A DNA stretch of 34,305 nt, from positions 1 through 34,305 of the forward strand of contig QZKV01000084.1 in the NCBI GenBank assembly GCA_003599575.1. The letters run 5' to 3'. The notes under the pieces are model-generated. The model saw only the letters and a program-made list of their open reading frames with translations, was not told where the DNA came from and ran no database searches. Both the position numbers and the translations under genes were made by a program. Positions 24,604-32,094 of the stretch are shown piece by piece. The first letter of the stretch is position 1. Each line of letters opens with the position of its first letter. Source of the stretch: Desulfobacteraceae bacterium (GTDB taxonomy: Bacteria > Desulfobacterota > Desulfobacteria > Desulfobacterales > Desulfosarcinaceae).

Positions 24604-25584
24604 ATGAAAATACTGCTGACCGGAGCCACCGGGTTTGTCGGCAAGACGCTGACGCGCCATCTGCTGGCGGCGGGGCATCAGGTCACCGCCCTTTTGCTGT
24701 ACCAGGATGATCCGTCCGCAGCCGCGGGCGCCCGGATTGTCTTCGGCGACATCACACGCCCGGAGACCTTGACCGGCCGCATGGACGGCCACGATGCGCT
24801 GATCCATCTGGCCGGGGCGGTCGGGTATGGGCAAAGTCTCGACACCTGCCGCAGACTCAACCGGGACGGCACCCGGCATGTCGCCGCAGCGGCGCTCCGC
24901 GCCGGTGTGGGGCGTTTTATCCACATGAGCAGCGTATCGGTCTACGGAAGGGTTTCCGGCCAACCAATCACCGAACGTTTTCTTCTCAAGAAAATCGGCG
25001 ATCCTTACGGGGACACGAAAATCGACGCGGAGCACGCCTTGGCCGAAATCGCCGGCGGCGGTGCCATGGCCCCGACCATTGTGCGGCCGACCATGATCTA
25101 TGGGCCCGGCGATCGTCTTTTTCTTCCCAAGGTGGTGGAGAATCTGGCCGGCGGCAAAGCGCGCATTATCGGCAAAGGCACCCACGCGGTAAACGCCATC
25201 CACGTGGAGGATGTGGCCCGCTTCATCGCAATGCTGCTTGAACGGCCGCGCACGGCAGGAGAAGTCTACAATCTGACCCATCCCGACAATCCATCCTGGA
25301 TTGCTTTTCTTGCCATGCTGTCGCGCAGCGCAGAAGTGCAGCCGCCGCGCGGCCACATCCCCTATCCCGTGGCGTTTGCCGCCGCCGCCCTGATGGAATG
25401 GCGCGCTTGTCGGACAGGCCAAACGCCCCGCCTGACCCGCTATGCGGTGCGCAATGTCGGGCGGCCCTATGATTACGTGACCCGCAAAATGCAACAGGAG
25501 CTTGGATTCTATCCGGAAGTCAGCCTGTTTGAGGGCATAGAAAAGATATTCGGCAGTAAAAGGAGGAAAACAAATGCCGCTTGA
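24604..25584 (+). CDS. NAD-dependent epimerase/dehydratase family protein (extended SDR)
   Basis: A 326-aa extended SDR of the epimerase/dehydratase/3-beta-hydroxysteroid-dehydrogenase type. LLTGATGFVG at the very N-terminus binds NAD(P). HMSSVSVYG gives the catalytic Ser region, and PYGDTKIDAE the Tyr-x-x-x-Lys pair. RPTMIYGPGD is the usual downstream motif. It starts immediately after the upstream stop. Its last 11 nt overlap the glycyl-radical enzyme gene, whose AGGAGG lies inside this gene. No sugar-nucleotide genes are nearby, so a ketone/alcohol reductase role on a pathway intermediate fits better than sugar epimerisation (inference). Confidence 0.85.
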   Translation: MKILLTGATGFVGKTLTRHLLAAGHQVTALLLYQDDPSAAAGARIVFGDITRPETLTGRMDGHDALIHLAGAVGYGQSLDTCRRLNRDGTRHVAAAALRAGVGRFIHMSSVSVYGRVSGQPITERFLLKKIGDPYGDTKIDAEHALAEIAGGGAMAPTIVRPTMIYGPGDRLFLPKVVENLAGGKARIIGKGTHAVNAIHVEDVARFIAMLLERPRTAGEVYNLTHPDNPSWIAFLAMLSRSAEVQPPRGHIPYPVAFAAAALMEWRACRTGQTPRLTRYAVRNVGRPYDYVTRKMQQELGFYPEVSLFEGIEKIFGSKRRKTNAA

Positions 25585-28228
25585 TCAACGGTCCTTCGAC
25601 AAAGGTTGCGACGATCGGCGCCCCCAGGCCGTGGATCCCGGACCGATCATGCCGCTGCCGCGCCTTTCCCGGCTGCGCGCGGACTCGCTGTCGTCCGATT
25701 ACCACCTGTGCACCCGCAAGGCCGAGCTTCTGACCGACTATTTCCGGGCGCACCATGATTTCAGCCGGACGCTCAAGAAAATGGCTGCGCTGCACTTCAA
25801 GCTTTTCGCCCGATCGCTGGAGAACACCCGCCGCGGCAAGGTCCAGAAGCGCTGGCAGGTGGCGCTCAACACCCGCCTGGCACGCTTTTACCTCAAAAGA
25901 GAAGGTATTGACACGGACGCCGTGCCAATCGCCTATGCCCGCGGTCTGGCCCATATTCTGGAACGCACGGCCTTGACCGTATACGACCATGAGCTGATCG
26001 TGGGCAACCCTTCCTCCCACCGCATCGGCGCCCCCATCCATCCGGATCTGGCCGGCGTGCTGCTCATGCCCGAATTGGAAGAAATATCCAACCGCCGGCC
26101 CAATCCGCTCAAGATCACCCAAGCCCAGATCCGCCTTCTCAAAGAAGAGGTCTTCCCGTTCTGGTTCAACCGTTCCGTGCTGTGCCGCGTGAGCCTTTAC
26201 AGCCGCGACCCGGAGCTGTTCAACCGGCTGCTCGAGGGGTGCTACTATATTCTGACCCAGTTTTCGGGCATTGCGCATATCACGCCCGACTACCAGACGC
26301 TCCTTCAAAAAGGCTTCGCCGGCATCCGTGAAGAGATCATGGCCAAATGCCAGGCCGTCGAGGAGCAGATCTCCGCCGCGCGCAAATCGGGCGGGGCGGC
26401 CGGTTCAGCCCGCTCCCGGGAGATGCTGTCCAAAAGGGCTTTCTACCAGGCCGGGCTCATCGTCGCCGATGCCGCCATAGCCCATGCAAAGCGTTGGGCC
26501 GAACATCTCTCCCGGCTGGCGGCGGCCGAAACCGATCCTGCCCGCAAGGCGGAACTCACCGATATGGCCGCTATCTTCATGATCGTGCCGGAAAAGCCGG
26601 CCGAAACGTTTCACCAGGCCCTGCAGAGCGTTTTTATCACCCACGTGATGCTGCACCAGGAAAGCTTTCAGCACGGCATGTCGTTCGGCCGCATGGATCA
26701 GTATCTGGCGCCCTATTATCAACGGGAACTGGCCGCCGGCGGCCTTACCCGGCAGCGGGCGACGGAACTGCTGGGCTGTTTCCTGATCAAGTCGGGAGAG
26801 TTGCTTCCGCTTTTTTTCGAGCGGGCCACACCTTATTTCAGCGGCATGTCTTCAGCCTCGGGGATCACTCTGGGCGGCGGCAGCGCCGACGCGTCGGAGA
26901 TCAACGAGCTGTCCTACCTCATGCTCCAGGCCTACGACCAGGTGCGCCTGCGCCAGCCGAATCTGCATGTCCGCCTGACCGCCGCAACGCCGCCGGCCTT
27001 TTTGCGCTTGTGCTGCCGGGTGCTGAAACGAGGCGGCGGCATGCCGGCCTTTTTCAATGACGCGGCCGTCATCCCGACCCTGCAGCGCGTCGGCTTCAGC
27101 CCCTCCGATGCGCACGATTATGCCATTGTGGGCTGCGTGGAATGGGGGGTGCCCGGAAAGAGTTTTCCGGCGGCCGGAGCGGTTTTTCTGAATCTGCCCA
27201 TGGCCCTGCACCTGGCCTTGCACAATGGTGTTTACAACGGCCGGCAGGTGGGGCCGTGCACCGGCGCTTTGGACGAGCTGACCGGCATGGAGCAGGTGAA
27301 AGCCGCCGTGGCCGCGCAGCTCGACGCCATGATCGAAAGCGCGACGGAGGGCAACAACGCCATCGAAACCACCCACGCCCGGCACCGTCCCACCCCGTTG
27401 CTCTCCATCCTCATCGACGGCTGCACGCGTTGCGGAAAAGAGGTCAATGCGGGAGGGGCCGTATACAACACGACCGGCTTCCAGGGCGTGGGGATGGCCG
27501 ATCTGGCGGATGCGCTGCTGGCGCTGGAGGCCGCCGTTTTCAAAGAAAAAAAGATCTCCCTGCGCGGCCTGATCGGTGCCGCGGACGCGGATTTCGCGGG
27601 CCGGGAACCGCTGCGCCAATACATTATCAACCGGCTGCCCAAATACGGACAGAACGATCCGGACGCCGACCGCTGGGTGCACTGGCTATCGGCGCATTTT
27701 ACGCAGGCCGTGTTCCGCAAAAAAAATTCCAGGGGCGGGCACTACCTGCCCGGTTTCTGGTCCATGACCACCCACCAGGGCTTCGGCGCCATGCTGCCGG
27801 CCCTGCCGAGCGGCCGCAGGGCCGGCGAGCCCCTGGCCAACGGTGCTTCACCGGTCAACGGCCGGTCCCGTTTCGGCCCCACGGCCTCGCTCGCCTCGGC
27901 GGCCGCCCTGGACACGCGGTTGATCGGCAACGGGTATGCCCTCAACCAGCAGTTCAACCGCGATATGCTGGCCGGCGAGGCCGGCGACCGCCTGCTGGGC
28001 GCAATTATACTGGGCTATTTCAAGATGGGCGGCATGCAGGTACAATTCAACATCGTAGACCCCGGCGTGCTCATCGAGGCCAAGCAGCACCCCGAGAAGC
28101 ATCCGGACCTGGTGGTGCGCGTTTCGGGCTATTCGGCCTATTTCAATGATTTGACCGAATCCATGAAAGATGAAATCATACAGCGTCTGACCGGCTGCGC
28201 AACAGATGGGGGGTGCGCTTGCGGATGA
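25574..28228 (+). CDS. Glycyl-radical enzyme of unassigned substrate (PFL2-like)
   Basis: An 884-aa glycyl-radical enzyme. The radical glycine is Gly852 in VRVSGYSAYF, 32 residues from the end. The thiyl-radical cysteine is Cys521 in VGCVEWG; its neighbour Glu523 gives the C-x-E pair seen in eliminases such as choline lyase and glycerol dehydratase, and in arylacetate decarboxylases. True pyruvate formate-lyase has adjacent Cys-Cys, so this is not PFL. The Trp after Glu is not one I associate with a known subgroup. The N-terminus has about 30 extra residues. The C-terminus carries an unusual Cys/Gly tail (GCATDGGCACG; Cys875, 881, 883). AGGAGG precedes the ATG. The activase gene overlaps its stop. 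The XylR-like regulator suggests an aromatic or hydrophobic substrate, but this is inference. Confidence 0.9.
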   Translation: MPLDQRSFDKGCDDRRPQAVDPGPIMPLPRLSRLRADSLSSDYHLCTRKAELLTDYFRAHHDFSRTLKKMAALHFKLFARSLENTRRGKVQKRWQVALNTRLARFYLKREGIDTDAVPIAYARGLAHILERTALTVYDHELIVGNPSSHRIGAPIHPDLAGVLLMPELEEISNRRPNPLKITQAQIRLLKEEVFPFWFNRSVLCRVSLYSRDPELFNRLLEGCYYILTQFSGIAHITPDYQTLLQKGFAGIREEIMAKCQAVEEQISAARKSGGAAGSARSREMLSKRAFYQAGLIVADAAIAHAKRWAEHLSRLAAAETDPARKAELTDMAAIFMIVPEKPAETFHQALQSVFITHVMLHQESFQHGMSFGRMDQYLAPYYQRELAAGGLTRQRATELLGCFLIKSGELLPLFFERATPYFSGMSSASGITLGGGSADASEINELSYLMLQAYDQVRLRQPNLHVRLTAATPPAFLRLCCRVLKRGGGMPAFFNDAAVIPTLQRVGFSPSDAHDYAIVGCVEWGVPGKSFPAAGAVFLNLPMALHLALHNGVYNGRQVGPCTGALDELTGMEQVKAAVAAQLDAMIESATEGNNAIETTHARHRPTPLLSILIDGCTRCGKEVNAGGAVYNTTGFQGVGMADLADALLALEAAVFKEKKISLRGLIGAADADFAGREPLRQYIINRLPKYGQNDPDADRWVHWLSAHFTQAVFRKKNSRGGHYLPGFWSMTTHQGFGAMLPALPSGRRAGEPLANGASPVNGRSRFGPTASLASAAALDTRLIGNGYALNQQFNRDMLAGEAGDRLLGAIILGYFKMGGMQVQFNIVDPGVLIEAKQHPEKHPDLVVRVSGYSAYFNDLTESMKDEIIQRLTGCATDGGCACG

Positions 28229-29196
28229 TGACCCGGCAAAGGGCAGTGGCCATGCAAACAGAAGACGACGGCGAAGCCCTGATCTTCGATGTCCAACGTT
28301 TTTCCATTCATGACGGACCCGGCATCCGGACGTTGGTGTTCTTCAAGGGCTGCTCCCTGCACTGCGCCTGGTGCCACAATCCCGAATCCATCCGGCCGGA
28401 CCCGGAGATGGCCTTCTACGCCGAGCGCTGCATCGGCTGCGGGGGCTGCGCGTCCGTCTGCCCGCACCAGGCCGTCGAATTGGGCGACCGCCCGCGCATC
28501 GACCCAGAGCGCTGCCGGTTGTGCGGCACGTGCGCGCAGGCCTGCCCGGGTGAGGCTTTGCGGCTGATCGGGGCAACATGGTCGTGCGGGCGGCTGCTCG
28601 ATATCTGCCTCAAGGACCGCCCCTTTTACGACACCTCCGGCGGCGGGGTCACCTTGTCGGGCGGCGAGCCGGTTCTACAGGCCAAGTTCCTGGAAGGCTT
28701 TCTTCCGCTGCTCAGAGAGCAGGGCATCCATATTCTGGTGGAAACGGCCGGCCATTACCCCTTTGCAACCCTTGCGCCGCTGCTGCCCCTGATCGATGAG
28801 ATCTACTTCGATTTCAAACTGGCGGACGAGGAAGGCTTCCGCACTTACACCGGCGGAAATCTCGGCCGGGTCGTGGAAAATCTGGTCTCTCTGCAAAAAT
28901 CGGGCATGCCCCTGACGGTGCGCGTCCCCATTGTTCCGGGCATCAACACGGGGGCCGACAGCATCCGGCCAATGAGCCGGATCTTGAAAGAGAGCGGCAT
29001 TTCACAGGTGGTCTTGCTCGCCTACAATCATTGGTGGGAAGCCAAGCTGCCCAGGCTTCGGACCGGCCGGCAGCCCTTGCGCATGCCACCGCAACGAATC
29101 GATCCGGCCGAAGTTGGCCGGCTTTTTTCCACTTGCGGGATCCAAGCGCGGGTGCCGGAAGGCTCGCCGGTATCACACACTGAAGGAGGCGGATAG
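28225..29196 (+). CDS. Glycyl-radical enzyme activating protein (radical SAM)
   Basis: A 323-aa radical-SAM activase that abstracts hydrogen from Gly852 of the preceding enzyme, using S-adenosylmethionine. The signature is KGCSLHCAWC (Cys43, Cys47, Cys50). A ferredoxin-like insert carries two CxxCxxCxxxCP clusters (CIGCGGCASVCP, CRLCGTCAQACP), typical of activases for PFL2-like enzymes but absent from PflA itself. SGGEPVLQ is the SAM-binding GGE motif. I chose ATG 28225, which overlaps the upstream stop as ATGA. GTG 28213 and ATG 28228 or 28252 are alternatives, the last with AAGGG upstream. Coupling ensures the activase is made with its partner. Confidence 0.9.
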   Translation: MMTRQRAVAMQTEDDGEALIFDVQRFSIHDGPGIRTLVFFKGCSLHCAWCHNPESIRPDPEMAFYAERCIGCGGCASVCPHQAVELGDRPRIDPERCRLCGTCAQACPGEALRLIGATWSCGRLLDICLKDRPFYDTSGGGVTLSGGEPVLQAKFLEGFLPLLREQGIHILVETAGHYPFATLAPLLPLIDEIYFDFKLADEEGFRTYTGGNLGRVVENLVSLQKSGMPLTVRVPIVPGINTGADSIRPMSRILKESGISQVVLLAYNHWWEAKLPRLRTGRQPLRMPPQRIDPAEVGRLFSTCGIQARVPEGSPVSHTEGGG

Positions 29197-30641
29197 TGGA
29201 TGCAAGCTGGGAGTTCATCCTGGACCTGTGCCTGTTGAGTGCAGCACTGCTTTTGGCCACTTTTCTGCGCACGCGCATCAAATGGCTGCAAACCTTCTTC
29301 GTGCCCAACAATATCGTGGCCGGCTTCTTGCTGCTGGCGGCAGGCTCGGAGATATCCGGAATCGTTCCGATCGCCGGCGATCGTTTCGGCGGCTACGTCT
29401 ACCACCTGCTGGCTTTGACGTTCATCGCCATGGCCCTGCGCCCGGCCAAATCGGGCGGTGGGCGGCCCATGGTGGTCACAGGGCTGATCCTGACCACCGG
29501 TTATGCCCTCCAGGCGTTTCTTGGGTGCCTGATCTGTTTTGCGGCGATCGCCTGGTTTCAACCCGACCTGTTTCCCACCTTCGGCTATTTCCTGGTCCTG
29601 GGCTTCGGCCAGGGGCCGGGGCAGGCTTATGCAATGGGCAAATCCTGGGAGCCGCTCGGTTTTGAAGGGGCCGGCAGCCTCGGTCTGACCTTTGCCGCCG
29701 TCGGATACCTGTGGGCCTGCCTGATCGGCGTCGGCCTGGTCTATTGGCAGACGCGCGGGGCGAGACGGCTGCTTGCGGAACGGCTGCCCGAAGACGAACG
29801 GCGCGGCGTGATCCGCGACCCGGCCCTGCAGCCGGAAGCCGGCCGGCAGGTAACGACGCCGTCGGCCATCGACAGCATGACTTTTCAACTGGCCCTGGTC
29901 GGTCTGGTTTACCTGGCCACCTTCGCGTTGCTCAAAGGGTTCGAAAGTCTGCTGCAATCGGCCATTGCGCTTCCGGCCGCGGCTGACCAGGCCAAAAGCA
30001 CGATCTGGGGGCTGCACTTCATTTTCGCCACCATTATGGCCATCTCGTTCCGCAAGGCCATTCTGCGCCTGGGATGGTCGCATCTTCTGGACAATGGCTC
30101 GCTTACCCGGATTTCCGGGGCCGCCCTGGACTTCATGGTCGTGGCGTCCATCGCCGCCATTTCCATCGGCATCTTCCGGCAGTACCTGGCCCTGATCCTG
30201 ATCACCACCACTGTGGGCGGTTTGGCCACGGTGGGATTGGCCTTGCATACCATGCATTTCTTCGGCCTGGATCATCCCATCGAACGCATGGCGGCCATCT
30301 TCGGCACTCTCACCGGTACCCTGAGCACGGGCCTGACCCTGTCGCGCATCGTGGACCCCCAGTTCAAAACGCCGGCATCGAGCGACCTGGTTTTCGGTTG
30401 CGGGCTGGCCTTTCCGCTGTCGATCCCGGTCCTGCTCAGCGTCATGGGGCCGCTGATGGGCCGAACGCAGGCCTCTCCCGTGACCTATTTTGGTGCCGGA
30501 TTGGCTTTCCTGGGAGTGTACACCCTGGCCGTCTATATGATATTGCGATGGAGCGCGCGCGATATGCGCGTCGCAGGAGCGCCGGGGGAGGAAAAATCCA
30601 TTCAGGCGATCGGGAAGTCCTCCTTTGAAAAGGCCCTTTGA
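29196..30641 (+). CDS. GltS-like sodium/carboxylate symporter
   Basis: A 481-aa polytopic membrane protein of the sodium/glutamate symporter (GltS/ESS) family, longer than the roughly 400-aa E. coli GltS. About 11-12 hydrophobic helices are split into two halves by a polar central loop (residues about 190-225). FFVPNNIVAGFLLL near the N-terminus, GFGQGPGQAYAMG (first half, re-entrant loop) and FGTLTGTLSTGLTLSRIVD (second half) are the family's recognisable segments. It starts at GTG 29196, whose first base is the last base of the activase stop, with AAGGAGG about 7 nt upstream. As last gene of the sigma-54 operon it probably brings in the substrate, or exports the product, as an anionic amino or carboxylic acid. 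Its stop codon lies in the first copy of the 29-bp repeat. Confidence 0.82.
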   Translation: MDASWEFILDLCLLSAALLLATFLRTRIKWLQTFFVPNNIVAGFLLLAAGSEISGIVPIAGDRFGGYVYHLLALTFIAMALRPAKSGGGRPMVVTGLILTTGYALQAFLGCLICFAAIAWFQPDLFPTFGYFLVLGFGQGPGQAYAMGKSWEPLGFEGAGSLGLTFAAVGYLWACLIGVGLVYWQTRGARRLLAERLPEDERRGVIRDPALQPEAGRQVTTPSAIDSMTFQLALVGLVYLATFALLKGFESLLQSAIALPAAADQAKSTIWGLHFIFATIMAISFRKAILRLGWSHLLDNGSLTRISGAALDFMVVASIAAISIGIFRQYLALILITTTVGGLATVGLALHTMHFFGLDHPIERMAAIFGTLTGTLSTGLTLSRIVDPQFKTPASSDLVFGCGLAFPLSIPVLLSVMGPLMGRTQASPVTYFGAGLAFLGVYTLAVYMILRWSARDMRVAGAPGEEKSIQAIGKSSFEKAL

Positions 30642-30757
30642 AGAGGCCCGGCCGTAAAGTCCCCCTTTGAAGAGGCCCGGCCGCAAAGTCCCCCTTTGAA
30701 GAGGCCCGGCCGCAAAGTCCCCCTTTGAAGAGGCCCGGCCGCAAAGTCCCCCTTTGA
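30634..30757. repeat. 29-bp tandem repeat, four full copies plus a partial
   Basis: Copies start at 30634, 30663, 30692 and 30721, each 29 bp, and a fifth partial copy starts at 30750. The unit runs from CCCTTTGAAGAGGCCCGGCC to AAAGTCC. The first copy differs by one base (T for C). The symporter stop codon lies in copy one. There are no unique spacers, so this is not CRISPR. The unit includes the C-rich half of the hairpin at 30747-30767, as if part of a dispersed element had been amplified. Confidence 0.9.
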
Positions 30758-30767
30758 AAAAGGGGGA
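30747..30767. terminator. Strong hairpin of GGGGGATT-type dispersed repeat, possible terminator
   Basis: TCCCCCTTT (30747-30755) pairs with AAAGGGGGA (30759-30767) around a 3-nt loop, giving a 9-bp perfect stem. GGGGGATT-type direct repeats follow, then a second hairpin, GGGAGA/TCTCCC (30781-30786 / 30790-30795). No T-run follows, so efficient rho-independent termination is doubtful, but the stem ends the sigma-54 operon. Such C5T3/A3G5 elements are scattered through many bacterial genomes. Confidence 0.5.
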
Positions 30768-30804
30768 TTAGGGGGATTTAGGGAGATTTTCTCCCGATCC
30801 GCAG

Positions 30805-30984
30805 CAGTAATTTCCGGTTAGGAAATTGCATATCGTACCCGTACTCAGCGCAGCGGTACGCGTTCTCGTACTCGAAGCCATGTTTTGCGAGTACGAGAAC
30901 GAGTACGCGTACGAGTACGACTCTTACCCCTTTGCGGTTGGACGATCCTGCAGGGGGATGCAAAAACTTAATCGGAAATTACTG
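30805..30984. repeat. 180-bp imperfect palindrome with internal hairpin (MITE/REP-like)
   Basis: The outer arms are 30805-30831 and 30958-30984: 22 of 27 bases pair, with CAGTAATTTCCG perfect at the ends. Inside lies a second inverted repeat: 30856-30874 against 30888-30912, with 14 perfect pairs, a 13-nt loop and an AGTA-containing insertion. The inner arm is made of GTACGAG units. No ORF with family features exists inside. The structure resembles a non-autonomous mobile element or REP-type unit. Confidence 0.7.
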
Positions 30985-31051
30985 AATCCGCAGAGGAAAA
31001 AAACAGGCGGCTGGAACCGTTCTGAAAACAAAATCCGAAAGATGCCAAACC

Positions 31052-31798
31052 ATGCCGCCCGTCCTTGACCATTCTTTCCTGATCTTCACGGGCATCATCC
31101 TTTTGGCCTTCACCATACAGGCCCTTTCCGGATTCGGCAGCATGATCATCACCGCCACCCTCGGGGCGCATTTGTATCCGCTGGATCTCATTTTACCCGT
31201 GGCGATTCCCCTGGATGTCTGCCTGAATGCCTTTATCGTGCTCCGCCACCGCCGCCGGCTGCAGGTCCGCCTGCTGTTTCAGGACATCGTTCCGTTCATG
31301 ACCATGGGGCTTGCGGTCGGGATCGCCGTATTTGCGCTGGTCCAGGGGATCTGGTTGAAAAGAATCTTCGGCCTTCTCGTCGTTGCCATCAGCTGTCAGC
31401 AGCTCCGCCTGCTGTCCAGCGCGGCTCATATCCAGACCAGGATGTCTGCGAAAGCCGCCCGCTTGTGGTTCGCCGGCGGCGGGGTGATTCAGGGCCTGTA
31501 CGCTTCCGGCGGCCCCCTGGTGGTGTATGCCGCCGATCGATTGGCGCTTGATAAAACCGCTTTCCGAAACACGCTTTCCGCCCTTTGGCTCGGCGCCAAC
31601 ACGGTTCTGTTGTTTTCCTACATCCTTCTGGGGAAGATGACGCCGGCCACCCTGGCCATGACGGCGGCCCTGGCTCCCGTGATGATCGGAGGCATCATCC
31701 TGGGGGAGGTGCTCCATCGCAACATGGGACAGGGTCGCTTCCGGGCGCTTATATACATCCTGCTGCTGCTGGCCGGCGCAACGATCGTTCTGGGATGA
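31052..31798 (+). CDS. TauE/SafE (TSUP) family permease
   Basis: A 248-aa integral membrane protein with about 7-8 helices from the TauE/SafE family, known for moving sulfite, sulfoacetate and other sulfur or carboxylate anions. Both family repeats start with a Gly/Ser-rich segment: IQALSGFGSMI near residue 23 and GGGVIQGLYASGGPLVV near residue 145. The ribosome site before ATG 31052 is weak. It lies alone downstream of the repeat region, about 400 bp after the symporter stop, and probably is not part of the sigma-54 operon. Substrate cannot be deduced. Confidence 0.8.
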   Translation: MPPVLDHSFLIFTGIILLAFTIQALSGFGSMIITATLGAHLYPLDLILPVAIPLDVCLNAFIVLRHRRRLQVRLLFQDIVPFMTMGLAVGIAVFALVQGIWLKRIFGLLVVAISCQQLRLLSSAAHIQTRMSAKAARLWFAGGGVIQGLYASGGPLVVYAADRLALDKTAFRNTLSALWLGANTVLLFSYILLGKMTPATLAMTAALAPVMIGGIILGEVLHRNMGQGRFRALIYILLLLAGATIVLG

Positions 31799-32094
31799 AT
31801 GCCCAACCAGGTATCGAAAGACCGCATCCAACGATTCATTGACATACACCTGACTTATTGACATACTCGACTACGAAAAAAACCCCACGTAATAAGCAAT
31901 AGTTGCACCATATTTGCCCCGTTAAGCAAAATTGGATCGATCCTGCGGTAGGAACTCCATATTCCGGTTTATGTTTTTCGCTCCAGTGCGACCAGATCGT
32001 GTAATCATCGAAAACAGGTTCGCACAACGGACCGTGTTTACTGGAGTCAAATGCATGACCGGATCTCCTTACTCAATTCAGGGAGGACACATTG
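31799..32094. other. Intergenic region with a direct repeat and possible promoter
   Basis: The 10-mer ATTGACATAC occurs twice, at 31838-31847 and 31857-31866, 19 bp apart. The first copy supplies TTGACA (31839-31844), followed by 17 bp and CATACT (31862-31867), a fair sigma-70 promoter that could serve the exported CHAT-like gene. The repeated 10-mer could also be a regulator site. The rest shows no gene. Confidence 0.4.

Noticed and set aside
24181..25494. Minus-strand open frame (437 codons) opposite the epimerase and SDR
   Set aside because: Shadow of two coupled genes with intact motifs. The composition is atypical (His/Arg-rich).
27142..28149. Plus-strand frame (335 codons) inside the glycyl-radical enzyme gene
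   Set aside because: It lies entirely within the enzyme's coding sequence in another frame and is Arg/Gly/Pro-rich, as expected for a GC-rich shadow.
29028..30686. Long minus-strand open frame (552 codons) opposite the symporter
   Set aside because: It is the GC-rich antisense shadow of the GltS-like and activase genes, with a Gly/Gln/Arg-rich composition and no domain. Its start runs into the 29-bp repeat.
30634..30757. CRISPR array
   Set aside because: The 29-bp units are back to back without unique spacers and no cas genes are present.
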